Positions 1-13,332 of a stretch of DNA of 64,000 bases are shown one piece after another (positions within the stretch are counted from its first letter, which is position 1; each line of letters begins with the position of its first letter). Origin of the DNA: Nemopilema nomurai (taxonomy: Eukaryota > Cnidaria > Scyphozoa > Rhizostomeae > Rhizostomatidae); assembly GCA_003864495.1 (NCBI GenBank), contig ML133387.1:706809-770808 (forward strand), in the 5' to 3' direction. The translations under genes and the position numbers were made by a program. The notes under the pieces were generated by a model. The model was not told the origin of the DNA. It worked only from the letters and a program-made list of their open reading frames with translations, and did not search any database.

Positions 1-3000
1 TTACGCGTCTCTCCGAATATGGTATAATTTTCGAATATTGGAATATTTACACCATTCAGATCTTGTCTTCAAACTTCACTCTGACTATGGTCTAGTCTCC
101 GAATGTCGGAGTATTTACACCATTTAGAACTTGTTTTTACACGTCTCCCCGAATATGGTCTAGTCTTCGAATATTGGAATATTTACACCATTTAGATCTT
201 GTCTTCAAACGTCACTCCGACAATGGTCTAGTCTCCGATTGTCGGAATATTTACACTATTTAGATCCTATTCTTACGCGTCTCTCGGAATATGGTATAAT
301 CTTCGAATATTGGAATATTTACACCATTTAGATCTTGTCTTCAAACGTCACTCAGACTATGGTCTAGTCTCCGAATGTCAGAATATTTACACCATTTCGA
401 TCTTGTTTTTACACGTCTCCCCGAATATGTTATAGTCTTCGAATATTGGAATATTTACACCATTTACAAATTGTTTTTACACGTCTCTCCGAATATGGTA
501 TAGTTTACGAATATAGGAACATTTTAACCATTTAGAACTTGTCTTCACACGTCTCTCTGAATATGGTATAGTCTCCGAATGTCGGAATATTTGCACCATT
601 TAGAACTTGTTCAGACACCCCTCTCCGAATATGGTATAGTCTACGAATATAGGAACATTTTAACCATTTAGAACTTGTCTTCACACGTCTCTCTGAATAT
701 GGTATAGTCTCCGAATATCGGAATATTTGCACCATTTAGAACTTGTTACTACACGTCTCCCCGAATTTGGTCTAGTCTTCGAATATTGGAATATTTACAC
801 CATTTAGATCTTGTCTTCAAACGTCACTCCGACAATGGTCTTGTCTCCGATTGTCGGAATATTTACACTATTTAGATCCTATTCTTACGCGTCTCTCCGA
901 ATATGGTATAGTCTCCGAATGTCGGAATATTTGCACCATTTAGAACTTGTTCAGACACCCCTCTCCGAATATGGTTTAGTCTACGAATATAGGAACATTT
1001 TAACCATTTAGAACTTGTCTTCACACGTCTCTCTGAATATGGTATAGTCTCCGAATATCGGAATATTTGCACCATTTAGAACTTGTTACTACACGTCTCC
1101 CCGAATATGGTCTAGTCTTCGAATATTGGAATATTTACACCATTTAGAACTTGTCTTCACACGTCACTCAGACTATGGTCTAGTCTCCGAATGTCAGAAT
1201 ATTTACACCATTTCGATCTTGTTTTTACACGTCTCCCCGAATATGTTATAGTCTTCGAATATTGGAATATTTACACCATTTACAACTTGTTTTTACACGT
1301 CTCTCCGAATATGATCTAGTCTTCGAATATTGGAATATTTACACCATTTGGATCTTGTCTTCAAACGTCAATCTGGCAATGGTCTGGTCTCCGAATGTCG
1401 GAATATTTACACCATTTAGAACTTGTTTTTACACGTCTCCCCGAATATGGTCTAGTCTTCGAATATTGGAATATTTACACCATCTAGATCTTGTCTTCAA
1501 ACGTCACTCCGCTATTGGTCTAGTCTACGATTGTCGGAATGTTTACACTATTTAGATCCTATTCTTACGTGTCTCTCCGAATATGGTATAATCTTCGAAT
1601 ATTGGAATATTTACACCATTTCGATCTTGTTCAGACACCTCTCTCCGAATATGGTATAGTCTACGAATATAGGAACATTTTAACCATTTAGAACTTGTCT
1701 TCACACATCTCTCTGAATATGGTATAGTCTCCGAATATCGGAATATTTGCACCATTTAGAACTTGTTACTACACGTCTCCCCGAATATGGTCTAGTCTTC
1801 GAATATTGGAATATTTACACCATTTAGATCTTGTCTTCAAACGTCACTCCGACAATGGTCTTGTCTCCGATTGTCGGAATATTTACACTATTTAGATCCT
1901 ATTCTTACGCGTCTCTCCGAATATAGTATAGTCTCCGAATGTCGGAATATTTGCACCATTTAGAACTTGTTCAGACACCCCTCTCCAAATATGGTATAGT
2001 CTACGAATATAGGAACATTTTAACCATTTAGAACTTGTCTTCACATGTCTCTCTGAATATGGTATAGTCTCCGAATATCGGAATATTTGCACCATTTAGA
2101 ACTTGTTACTACACGTCTCCCCGAATATGGTCTAGTCTTCGAATATTGGAATATTTACACCATTTAGATCTTGTCTTCAAACGTCACTCCGACAATGGTC
2201 TTGTCTCCGATTGTCGGAATATTTACACTATTTAGATCCTATTCTTACGCGTCTCTCCGAATATGGTATAATTTTCGAATATTGGAATATTTACACCATC
2301 CAGATCTTGTCTTCACACGTCACTCCGACTATGGTCTAGTCTCCGAATGTCGAAATATTTTCACAATTTAGATCCTCTTCTTACGCGTCTCTCCGAATAT
2401 GGTATGATCTTTGAATATTGGAATATTTACACCAATTAGAACTTGTTACTACACGTCTCGCCCAATATGGTCTAGTCTTCGAATATTGGAATATTTACAC
2501 CATCTAGATCTTGTCTTCAAACGTCACTCCGACAATGGTCTAGTCTCCGATTGTCGGAATATGTACACTATTTAGATCCTATTCTTACGCGTCTCTCCGA
2601 ATATGGTAAAATCTTCGAATATTGGAATATTTACACCATTTAGATCTTGTCTTCAAACGTCACTCCGACTATGGTCTAGTCTCCGAATGTTGGAATATTT
2701 ACACCATTTAGATCCTATTCTTACGCGTCTCTCCGAATATGGTCTAGTCTTGAAATATCGGAATATTTACACCATTTAGATCCTCTTTTTACACGTCTCT
2801 TCGAATATGGTCTAGTCTCCGAATGTCGGAATATTCACACCATTTAGATATGTTCTTCACACGTCACTCCGACTATGGTCTAGTCTCCAAATGTCGGAAT
2901 ATTTACACCATTTGGATCCTCTTCTTACGCGTCTCTCCGAATATGGTATCATCTTCGAATATTGGAATATTTACACCATTTACAACTTGTTTTTACACGT

Positions 3001-6000
3001 CTCTCCGAATATGATCTAGTCTTCGAATATTGGAATATTTACACCATTTGGATCTTGTCTTCAAACGTCAATCTGGCAATGGTCTGGTCTCCGAATGTCG
3101 GAATATTTACACCATTTAGAACTTGTTTTTACACGTCTCCCCGAATATGGTCTAGTCTTCGAATATTGGAATATTTACACCATCTAGATCTTGTCTTCAA
3201 ACGTCACTCCGCTATTGGCCTAGTCTACGATTGTCGGAATGTTTACACTATTTAGATCCTATTCTTACGTGTCTCTCCGAATATGGTATAATCTTCGAAT
3301 ATTGGAATATTTACACCATTTCGATCTTGTTCAGACACCTCTCTCCGAATATGGTATAGTCTACGAATATAGGAACATTTTAACCATTTAGAACTTGTCT
3401 TCACACGTCTCTCTGAATATGGTATAGTCTCCGAATATCGGAATATTTGCACCATTTAGAACTTGTTACTACACGTCTCCCCGAATATGGTCTAGTCTTC
3501 GAATATTGGAATATTTACACCATTTAGATCTTGTCTTCAAACGTCACTCCGACAATGGTCTTGTCTCCGATTGTCGGAATATTTACACTATTTAGATCCT
3601 ATTCTTACGCGTCTCTCCGAATATGGATAATTTTCGAATATTGGAATATTTACACCATCCAGATCTTGTCTTCACACGTCACTCCGACTATGGTCTAGTC
3701 TCCGAATGTCGAAATATTTTCACAATTTAGATCCTCTTCTTACGCGTCTCTCCGAATATGGTATGATCTTTGAATATTGGAATATTTACACCAATTAGAA
3801 CTTGTTACTACACGTCTCGCCCAATATGGTCTAGTCTTCGAATATTGGAATATTTACACCATCTAGATCTTGTCTTCAAACGTCACTCCGACAATGGTCT
3901 AGTCTCCGATTGTCGGAATATGTACACTATTTAGATCCTATTCTTACGCGTCTCTCCGAATATGGTAAAATCTTCGAATATTGGAATATTTACACCATTT
4001 AGATCTTGTCTTCAAACGTCACTCCGACAATGGTCTAGTCTCCGAATGTTGGAATATTTACACCATTTAGATCCTATTCTTACGCGTCTCTCCGAATATG
4101 GTCTAGTCTTGAAATATCGGAATATTTACACCATTTAGATCCTCTTTTTACACGTCTCTTCGAATATGGTCTAGTCTCCGAATGTCGGAATATTCACACC
4201 ATTTAGATATGTTCTTCACACGTCACTCCGACTATGGTCTAGTCTCCAAATGTCGGAATATTTACACCATTTGGATCCTCTTCTTACGCGTCTCTCCGAA
4301 TATGGTATCATCTTCGAATATTGGAATATTTACACCATTTAGAACTTGTTACTACACGTCTCGCCCAATATGATCTAGATTTCGAATATTGGGATATTTA
4401 CACCATTTAGGTCTTGTCTTCACACGTCACTCCGACTATGGTATAGTCTCCGAATGTCGAAATATTTACACCATTTAGTATTTGTTGTTACACCTCTCTC
4501 CGAATATGGTCTATTTTTCGAATATTGGAACATTTACACCATTTAGACCTTGTCTTTAAACGTCACTCCGACTATGGTCTAGTTTCCGAATGTCGAAATA
4601 TTTACGCCATTTAGAACTTGTTTTTTTACGTCTCTCCGAATATGGTCTAGTCTTCGAATATTGGAATATTTACACCATTTAGATCTTGTCTTCAAACGTC
4701 ACTCCGACTATTGTCTAGTTTCCAAATTTCAAAATATTTACACCATTTAGATCCTCTTCTTACGCGTCTCTCCGAATATGGTCTAGTCTTCGAATATTAG
4801 GATATTTACACCATTTAGGTCTTGTCTTCACACGTCACTCCGACTATTGTCTAGTCTCCGAATGTCAGAATATTTACACCATTTAGATCCTCTTCTTACG
4901 CGTCTCTCCGAATATGGTATAGTCTCCGAATATCGGAATATTTATACCATTTAGAACTAGTTTTTACACGTTTCTCCGAATATGGTATAGTCTCCGAATG
5001 TCGAAATATTTACACCATTTAGAATTTGTTGTTACACCTCTCCCCGAATATGATCTATTTTTCGAATATTGGAATATTTACACCACTTAGACCTTGTCTT
5101 TAAACGTCACTCCGACTATGGTCTAGTTTCCGAATGTCGAAATATTTACACCATTTAGATCCTATTCTTACGCGTCTCTCCGAATATGGTATGATCTTCG
5201 AATATTGGAATATTTACACCAATTAGAACTTGTTACTACACGTCTCGCCCAATATGGTCTAGTCTTCGAATATTGTGATATTTACACCATTTAGGTCTTG
5301 TCTTCACACTTCACTCTGGTCGACTATGGTCTAGTCTCCGAATGTTGGAATATTTACACCATTTAGATCCTATTCTTACGCGTCTCTCCGAATATGGTCT
5401 AGTCTTGAAATATCGGAATATTTACACCATTTAGATCCTCTTTCTACACGTCTCTTCGAATATGGTCTAGTCTCCGAATGTCGGAATATTTACACCATTT
5501 GGATCCTCTTCTTACGCGTCTCTCCGAATATGGTATCATCTTCGAATATTGGAATATTTACACCATTTAGGTCTTGTCTTCACACGTCACTCCGACTATT
5601 GTCTAGTCTCCGAATGTCGGAATATTTACACCATTTAGATCTTCTTCTTACACCTCTCCCCGAATATGGTCTAATTTTCGAATATTGGAATATTTACACC
5701 ATTTAGACCTTGTCTTTAAACGTCACTCCGACTATGGTCTAGTTTCCGAATGTCGAAATATTTACACCATTTAGAACTTGTTTTTTTACGTCTCTCCGAA
5801 TATGGTCTAGTCTTCGAATATTGGAATATTTACACCATTTAGATCTTGTCTTCAAACGTCACTCCGACTATTGTCTAGTTTCCAAATTTCAAAATATTTA
5901 CACCATTTAGATCCTCTTCTTACGCGTCTCTCCGAATATGGTCTAGTCTTCGAATATTAGGATATTTACACCATTTAGGTCTTGTCTTCACACGTCACTC

Positions 6001-8370
6001 CGACTATTGTCTAGTCTCCGAATGTCAGAATATTTACACCATTTAGATCCTCTTCTTACGCGTCTCTCCGAATATGGTATAGTCTCCGAATATCGGAATA
6101 TTTATACCATTTAGAACTAGTTTTTACACGTTTTCTCCGAATATGGTATAGTCTCCGAATGTCGAAATATTTACACCATTTAGAATTTGTTGTTACACCT
6201 CTCCCCGAATATGATCTATTTTTCGAATATTGGAATATTTACACCACTTAGACCTTGTCTTTAAACGTCACTCCGACTATGGTCTAGTTTCCGAATGTCG
6301 AAATATTTACACCATTTAGATCCTATTCTTACGCGTCTCTCCGAATATGGTATGATCTTCGAATATTGGAATATTTACACCAATTAGAACTTGTTACTAC
6401 ACGTCCGCCCAATATGGTCTAGTCTTCGAATATTGTGATATTTACACCATTTAGGTCTTGTCTTCACACTTCACTCTGGTCGACTATGGTCTAGTCTCCG
6501 AATGTTGGAATATTTACACCATTTAGATCCTATTCTTACGCGTCTCTCCGAATATGGTCTAGTCTTGAAATATCGGAATATTTACACCATTTAGATCCTC
6601 TTTCTACACGTCTCTTCGAATATGGTCTAGTCTCCGAATGTCGGAATATTTACACCATTTGGATCCTCTTCTTACGCGTCTCTCCGAATATGGTATCATC
6701 TTCGAATATTGGAATATTTACACCATTTAGGTCTTGTCTTCACACGTCACTCCGACTATTGTCTAGTCTCCGAATGTCGGAATATTTACACCATTTAGAT
6801 CTTCTTCTTACACCTCTCCCCGAATATGGTCTAATTTTCGAATATTGGAATATTTACACCATTTAGACCTTGTCTTTAAACGTCACTCCGACTATGGTCT
6901 AGTTTCCGAATGTCGAAATATTTACACCATTTAGAACTTGTTCTTTTACGTCTCTCCGAATATGGTCTAGTCTTCGAATATTGGAATATTTACACCATTT
7001 AGATCTTGTCTTCAAACGTCACTCCGACTATTGTCTAGTTTCCGAATGTCAAAATATTTACACCATTTAGATCCTGTTCTTACGCGTCTCTCCGAATATG
7101 GTCTAGTCTTCGAATATTAGGATATTTACACCATTTAGGTCTTGTCTTCACACGTCACTCCGACTATTGTCTAGTCTCCGAATGTCGGAATATTTACACC
7201 ATTTAGATCCTCTTCTTACGCGTCTCTCCGAATATGGTATAGTCTCCGAATATCGGAATATTTATACCATTTAGAACTTGTTTTTACACGTTTCTCCGAA
7301 TATGGTATAGTCTCCGAATGTCGAAATATTTACACCATTTAGAATTTGTTGTTACACCTCTCCCCGAATATGGTCTAATTTTCGAATATTGGAATATTTA
7401 CACCATTTAGACCTTGTCTTTAAACGTCACTCCGACTATGGTCTAGTTTCCGAATGTCGAAATATTTACACCATTTAGAACTTGTTTTTTACGTCTCTCC
7501 GAATATGGTCTAGTCTTCGAATATTGGAATATTTACACCATTTAGATCTTGTCTTCAAACGTCACTCCGACTATGGTCTAGTTTCCGAATGTCAAAATAT
7601 TTACACCATTTAGAACTTGTTTTTTTACGTCTCTCCGAATATGGTCTATTCTTGAAATATTGGAATATTTACATCATTTAGATCCTCTTCTTACGCGTCT
7701 CGTCGAATATGGTATAGTCTTTGAATTTTGGAATATTTACACCATTTAGGTCTTTTCTTCACACGTCACTCAGACTATGGTCTAGTCTCCGAATGTCGGA
7801 ATATTTACACCATTTAGATCCTCTTCTTACGCGTATCTCGGAATATGGTATGATCTTCGAATTTTGGAATATTTACACCATTTAGAACTTGTTACTACAC
7901 GTCTCGCCCAATATGATCTAGACTTCGAATATTGGAATGTTTACACCATTTAGATCTTGTCTTCAAACGTCATTCCGACTATGGTCTAGTTTCCGAATGT
8001 CGGAATATTTACACCATTTAGATCCTCTTCTTACGCGTCTCTCCGACTATGGTCTAGTCTCTGATTGTCGGAATATTTACACCATTTAGATCCTCTTCTT
8101 ACGCGTCTCTCCGTCTATGGTCTAGTCTCCGAATTTCGGAATATTTACATCATTTAGATCCTCTGCTTTCGCGTCTCTTCGAATATGGTATAGTCTTCGA
8201 ATATTGGAATGTTTACACCATTTAGAACTTGTTTTTACACGTTTCTCCGAATATGGTATAGTCTCCGAATATCGGAATATTTGCACCATTCAGAACTTGT
8301 TTTTATACGTCTCTCCGAATATGGTCTAGTCTTTGAGTATCGGAATATTTACACCATTTAGACCTTGCTT
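1..8370. repeat. 68-bp satellite with higher-order repeat structure
   Basis: About 123 tandem monomers of 68 bp fill this stretch and continue past the left edge. Two monomer flavours tend to alternate: one reads ACGTCACTCCGACTATGG and the other ACGTCTCTCCGAATATGG near the start of the unit. Most monomers carry a short dyad of the form TCCGA-N3-TCGGA, followed by AATATTTACACCATTTAGA. Larger blocks recur at multiples of 68: offsets of 340 (5 units), 680 (10), about 1360 (20) and 1700 (25), for example 1262-1755 against 2962-3455, and about 1156 (17) between 4600-5780 and 5760-6930. Short open frames in the array are 204 bp long, exactly three monomers, so they follow from the period and are not genes. 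Confidence 0.95.
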
Positions 8371-8413
8371 ATCAAAATTATTACTTGTTAATCATGTTTT
8401 GGCTTTTTTTCAG

Positions 8414-8506
8414 CATTTTCATTTCATGAGATGATTGTTAAAGGATTGTTCTTCGAAATGTATGAAGCAGTTGGTCTTGTGCTGAGCCGCTATATAACGA
8501 GTTATG
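8414..8506 (+). CDS. Candidate exon cassette a (93 bp)
   Basis: An acceptor (run of T then CAG) precedes it and GTGAGT follows directly. Read with two bases completing a split codon, it is open for 30 codons and ends with one base of the next codon, so it is 93 bp and phase-symmetric. The peptide has the family core IVKGLFFEMYEAVGLVL and ends SRYITSY. The variant start is FSFHEM where later copies have FPFKEL. Function is not recognised. The satellite ends only about 40 bp upstream, inside what would be the intron. It may instead be a non-coding repeat that happens to be open. Confidence 0.35.
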
Positions 8507-8804
8507 GTGAGTTTTGAATTGCAGTCTTTATTTTGCAATTTGTGTTAATTATTTCGAAGTTGCTGGATATTGAGTGACGTATTGAGATACCTTATCTCTG
8601 ATCCCCTCTATGGGTTAGCCCTGCAATATCTTTCTTCATGAAATACTTTTGTTTATGGAGATGTTTTTATGTATATTTTAGGTCATTTTTCTTTTTTCTA
8701 TAAAATTGATCCGATAAATGACATTTTCGACTTTTTAGTTTTGGTTAGAGTTGGCAAGCCTTTCTTACTTCCTATTTCTTAATCATGTTTTGGTTTTCTT
8801 GCAG

Positions 8805-8896
8805 AATTTCCATTTAAAGAGCTGATTGTTAAAGGATTGTTCTTCGAAATGTATGAAGCAGTTGGTCTTGTGCTGGACCGCTATTTACCAAGTATG
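8805..8896 (+). CDS. Candidate exon cassette b (92 bp)
   Basis: It is preceded by TTTTCTTGCAG and followed by GTGAGT. It is open in the same frame as cassette a (FPFKELIVKG... ending RYLPSM). It is one base shorter than the 93-bp form, so joining through GTGAGT would shift frame. An alternative donor GTATGG starting at 8892 would give an 87-bp, frame-preserving exon. Confidence 0.35.
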
Positions 8897-9461
8897 GTGA
8901 GTTTTGAATTGCAGTCTTTATTTTGCAATTTGTGTTAATTATTTCGAAGTTGCTGGATATTGAGAGATGTATTGAGATACCTTAACTCTGATCGTATATT
9001 TGTTTTTTTGTTACGATTGCATTGAGATAATGACAACAACAACATTGATCACGGTGATAATGATAATCATCATAAATGTAATTATGCACTTCATCACCTT
9101 GACAATATTTATCATCTCCAATATCCTGTTCCAGTTTTGATTCTGTTTCGTCTAATTTGATGCTGCTGGCTGAATTTGATCATACTTCAAAACATTTGCC
9201 CTTATGCCCTTGTGCCTTTTCTATTTATTTAAGCATCCTTGTTAAGATTGCGCCAGCAAAGGCATGACCTTTATATGACACTCTGTTATGGGTTAGCCCT
9301 GCAATATCTTTCTTCTTGAAATAGTTTTGTTTATGGAGATGTTTTTATGTATATTTTAGGTTTTTTTCTATTTTCTATAAAATTGATCCAATAAATGACA
9401 TTTTCGACTTTTTAGTTTTGGTTAGAGTTGGCAGGCCTTTCTTACTTTGGTTTTTTTGCAG

Positions 9462-9553
9462 AATTTCCATTTACAGAGCTGATTGTTAAAGGATTGTTCT
9501 TCGAAATGTATGAAGCAGTTGGTCTTGTGCTGGACCGCTATTTACCAAGTATG
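9462..9553 (+). CDS. Candidate exon cassette c (92 bp)
   Basis: Acceptor TTTTTTTGCAG, donor GTGAGT. Open in the family frame with FPFTEL at the start (Lys to Thr) and RYLPSM at the end. It has the same 92-bp length and the alternative GTATGG donor. Confidence 0.35.
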
Positions 9554-10121
9554 GTGAGTTTTGAATTGCAGTCTTTATTTTGCAATTTGTGTTAATTATT
9601 TCGAAGTTGCTGGATATTGAGAGATGTATTGAGATACCTTAACTCTGATCGTATATTTGTTTTTTTGTTACGATTGCATTGAGATAATGACAACAACAAC
9701 ATTGATCACGGTGATAATGATAATCATCATAAATGTAATTATGCACTTCATCACAATCTTGACATATTTATCATCTCCAATATCCTGTTCCAGTTTTGAT
9801 TCTGTTTCGTCTAATTTGATGCTGCTGGCTGAATTTGATCATACTTCAAAACATTTGCCCTTATGCCCTTGTGCCTTTTCTATTTATTTAAGCATCCTTG
9901 TTAAGATTGCGCCAGCAAAGGCATGACCTTTATATGACACTCTGTTATGGGTTAGCCCTGCAATATCTTTCTTCTTGAAATAGTTTTGTTTATGGAGATG
10001 TTTTTATGTATATTTTAGGTTTTTTTTCTATTTTCTATAAAATTGATCCAATAAATGACATTTTCGACTTTTTAGTTTTGGTTAGAGTTGGCAGGCCTTT
10101 CTTACTTTGGTTTTTTTGCAG

Positions 10122-10214
10122 AATTTCCATTTACAGAGCTGATTGTTAAAGGATTGTTCTTCGAAATGTATGAAGCAGTTGGTCTTGTGCTGAACCGCTA
10201 TTTAACGAGTTATG
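10122..10214 (+). CDS. Candidate exon cassette d (93 bp)
   Basis: Acceptor TTTTTTTGCAG, donor GTGAGT. Open; starts FPFTEL and ends NRYLTSY. This is the 93-bp, phase-symmetric form. Like cassette a, it is followed by the short 391-bp spacing that lacks the ATC-rich block. Confidence 0.35.
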
Positions 10215-10512
10215 GTGAGTTTTGAATTGCAGTCTTTATTTTGCAATTTGTGTTAATTATTTCGAAGTTGCTGGATATTGAGAGACGTATTGAGATACCT
10301 TATCTCTGATCCCCTCTATGGGTTAGCCCTGCATTATCTTTCTTCTTGAAATACTTTTGTTTATGGAGATGTTTTTATGTATATTTTAGGTCATTTTTCT
10401 TTTTTCTATAAAATTGATCCGATAAATGACATTTTCGACTTTTTAGTTTTGGTTAGAGTTGGCAAGCCTTTCTTACTTCCTATTTCTTAATCATGTTTTG
10501 GTTTTCTTGCAG

Positions 10513-10604
10513 AATTTCCATTTAAAGAGCTGATTGTTAAAGGATTGTTCTTCGAAATGTATGAAGCAGTTGGTCTTGTGCTGGACCGCTATTTACCAAG
10601 TATG
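10513..10604 (+). CDS. Candidate exon cassette e (92 bp)
   Basis: Acceptor TTTTCTTGCAG; the donor reads GTGAGA. Open with FPFKEL and RYLPSM. It is a 92-bp form with the alternative upstream GTATGG donor. Confidence 0.35.
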
Positions 10605-11190
10605 GTGAGATTTGAAGTGCAGTCTTTATTTTGCAATTTGTGTTAATTATTTCGAAGTTGCTGGATATTGAGAGACGTATTGAGATACCTTAACTCTGAT
10701 CGTATATTTGTTTTTTTGTTACGATTGCATTGAGATAATGACAACAACAACATTGATCACGGTGATAATGATAATCATCATAAATGTAATTATGCACTTC
10801 ATCACCTTGACAATATTTATCATCTCCAATATCCTGTTCCAGTTTTGATTCTGTTTCGTCTAATTTGATGCTGCTGGCTGAATTTGATCATACTTCAAAA
10901 CATTTGCCATTATGCCCTGGTGCCTTTTCTATTTATTTAAGCATCCTTGTTAAGATTGCGCCAGCAAAGGCATGACCTTTATATGACACTCTGTTATGGG
11001 TTAGCCCTGCAATATCTTTCTTCTTGAAATAGTTTTGTTTATGGAGATGTTTTTATGTATATTTTAGGTTGTTTTTCTATTTTCTATAAAATTGATCCGA
11101 TAGATGACTTTTTCGACTTTTTAGTTTTGGTTAGAGTTGGCAGGCCTTTCTTACTTCCTATTTCTTAATCATGTTTTGGTTTTCTTGCAG

Positions 11191-11282
11191 AATTCCCATT
11201 TAAAGAGCTGATTGTTAAAGGATTGTTCTTCGAAATGTATGAAGCAGTTGGTCTTGTGCTGGACCGCTATTTACCAAGTATG
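11191..11282 (+). CDS. Candidate exon cassette f (92 bp)
   Basis: Acceptor TTTTCTTGCAG, donor GTGAGT. A silent change (TTT to TTC in the first Phe codon) keeps the FPFKEL start. Open to RYLPSM. Confidence 0.35.
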
Positions 11283-11875
11283 GTGAGTTTTGAATTGCAG
11301 TCTTTATTTGCTGTTTGTGTTAATAATTTCGAAGTTGCTGGATATTGAGAGACGTATTGAGATACCTTAACTCTGATCGTATATTTGTTTTTTTGTTACG
11401 ATTGCATTGAGATAATGACAACAACAACATTGACCATGGTGATAATGATAATTATAATTATAATCACCATGAATATCATTATGGATTTCATAACATTTAC
11501 ATTATCATCTCCAATATCCTGTTCCAGTTTTGATTCTGTTTCGTCTAATTTGATGCTGCTGGCTGAATTTGATCATACTTCAAAACATTTGCCATTATGC
11601 CCTGGTGCCTTTTCTATTTATTTAAGCATCCTTGTTAAGATTGCGCCAGCAAAGGCATGACCTTTATATGACACTCTGTTATGGGTTAGCCCTGCAATAT
11701 CTTTCTTCTTGAAATAGTTTTGTTTATGGAGATGTGTTTATGTATATTTTAGGTTGTTTTTCTATTTTCTATAAAATTGATCCGATAAATGACTTTTTCG
11801 ACTTTTTAGTTTTGGTTAGAGTTGGCAGGCCTTTCTTACTTCCTATTTCTTAATCATGTTTTGGTTTTCTTGCAG

Positions 11876-11967
11876 AATTCCCATTTAAAGAGCTGATTGT
11901 TAAAGGATTGTTCTTCGAAATGTATGAAGCAGTTGGTCTTGTGCTGGACCGCTATTTACCAAGTATG
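11876..11967 (+). CDS. Candidate exon cassette g (92 bp)
   Basis: Identical in layout to cassette f, including the silent TTC codon. Acceptor and GTGAGT donor are intact. Confidence 0.35.
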
Positions 11968-12553
11968 GTGAGTTTTGAATTGCAGTCTTTATTTTGCTGT
12001 TTGTGTTAATAATTTCGAAGTTGCTGGATATTGAGAGACGTATTGAGATACCTTAACTCTGATCGTATATTTGTTTTTTTGTTACGATTGCATTGAGATA
12101 ATGACAACAACAACATTGATCACGGTGATAATGATAATCATCATAAATGTAATTATGCACTTCATCACCTTGACAATATTTATCATCTCCAATATCCTGT
12201 TCCAGTTTTGATTCTGTTTCGTCTAATTTGATGCTGCTGGCTGAATTTGATCATACTTCAAAACATTTGCCATTATGCCCTGGTGCCTTTTCTATTTATT
12301 TAAGCATCCTTGTTAAGATAGCGCCAGCAAAGGCATGACCTTTATATGACACTCTGTTATGGGTTAGCCCTGCAATATCTTTCTTCTTGAAATAGTTTTG
12401 TTTATGGAGATGTGTTTATGTATATTTTAGGTTGTTTTTCTATTTTCTATAAAATTGATCCGATAAATGACTTTTTCGACTTTTTAGTTTTGGTTAGAGT
12501 TGGCAGGCCTTTCTTACTTCCTATTTCTTAATCATGTTTTGGTTTTCTTGCAG

Positions 12554-12645
12554 AATTCCCATTTAAAGAGCTGATTGTTAAAGGATTGTTCTTCGAAATG
12601 TATGAAGCAGTTGGTCTTGTGCTGGACCGCTATTTACCAAGTATG
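12554..12645 (+). CDS. Candidate exon cassette h (92 bp)
   Basis: Identical in layout to cassettes f and g. Copies f-h share spacer features as well, so they look like the most recent duplications in the array. Confidence 0.35.
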
Positions 12646-13239
12646 GTGAGTTTTGAATTGCAGTCTTTATTTTGCTGTTTGTGTTAATAATTTCGAAGTT
12701 GCTGGATATTGAGAGACGTATTGAGATACCTTAACTCTGATCGTATATTTGTTTTTTTGTTACGATTGCATTGAGATAATGACAACAACAACATTGATCA
12801 TGGTGATAATGATAATTATAATTATAATCACCATGAATATCATTATGGATTTCATAACATTTCCATTATCATCTCCAATATCCTGTTCCAGTTTTGATTC
12901 TGTTTCGTCTAATTTGATGCTGCTGGCTGAATTTGATCATACTTCAAAACATTTGCCCTTATGCCCTTGTGCATTTTCTATTTATTCAAGCATCCTTGTT
13001 AAGATTGCACCAGCAAAAGCAAGACCTTTATATGACACTCTGTTATGGGTTAGCCCTGCAATATCTTTCTTCTTGAAATAGTTTTGTTTATGGAGATGTT
13101 TTCATGTATATCTTAGGTTATTTTTCTATTTTCTATAAAATTGATCTGATAAACGACATTTTCGACTTTTTAGTTTTGGTTAGAGTTGGCAAGCCTTTCT
13201 TACTTCCTATTTCTTAATCATGTTTTGGTTTTCTTGCAG

Positions 13240-13332
13240 AATTTCCATTTAAAGAGCTGATTGTTAAAGGATTGTTCTTCGAAATGTATGAAGCAGTTGG
13301 TCGTGTGCTGAACCGCTATTTAACGAGTTATG
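13240..13332 (+). CDS. Candidate exon cassette i (93 bp)
   Basis: Acceptor TTTTCTTGCAG, donor GTGAGT. This is a 93-bp form ending NRYLTSY, with a Leu-to-Arg change in the core (AVGRVL). It is the last open plus-strand copy. Confidence 0.35.

Noticed and set aside
532..4373. Repeated 63-97-codon open frames in the 68-bp satellite
   Set aside because: Lengths such as 204 bp are exactly three monomers, the frames occur on both strands, and they recur only because the monomer repeats.
1..8370. CRISPR-like reading of the 68-bp array
   Set aside because: There are no unique spacers between constant repeats; the whole period is repetitive, and the context is eukaryotic.
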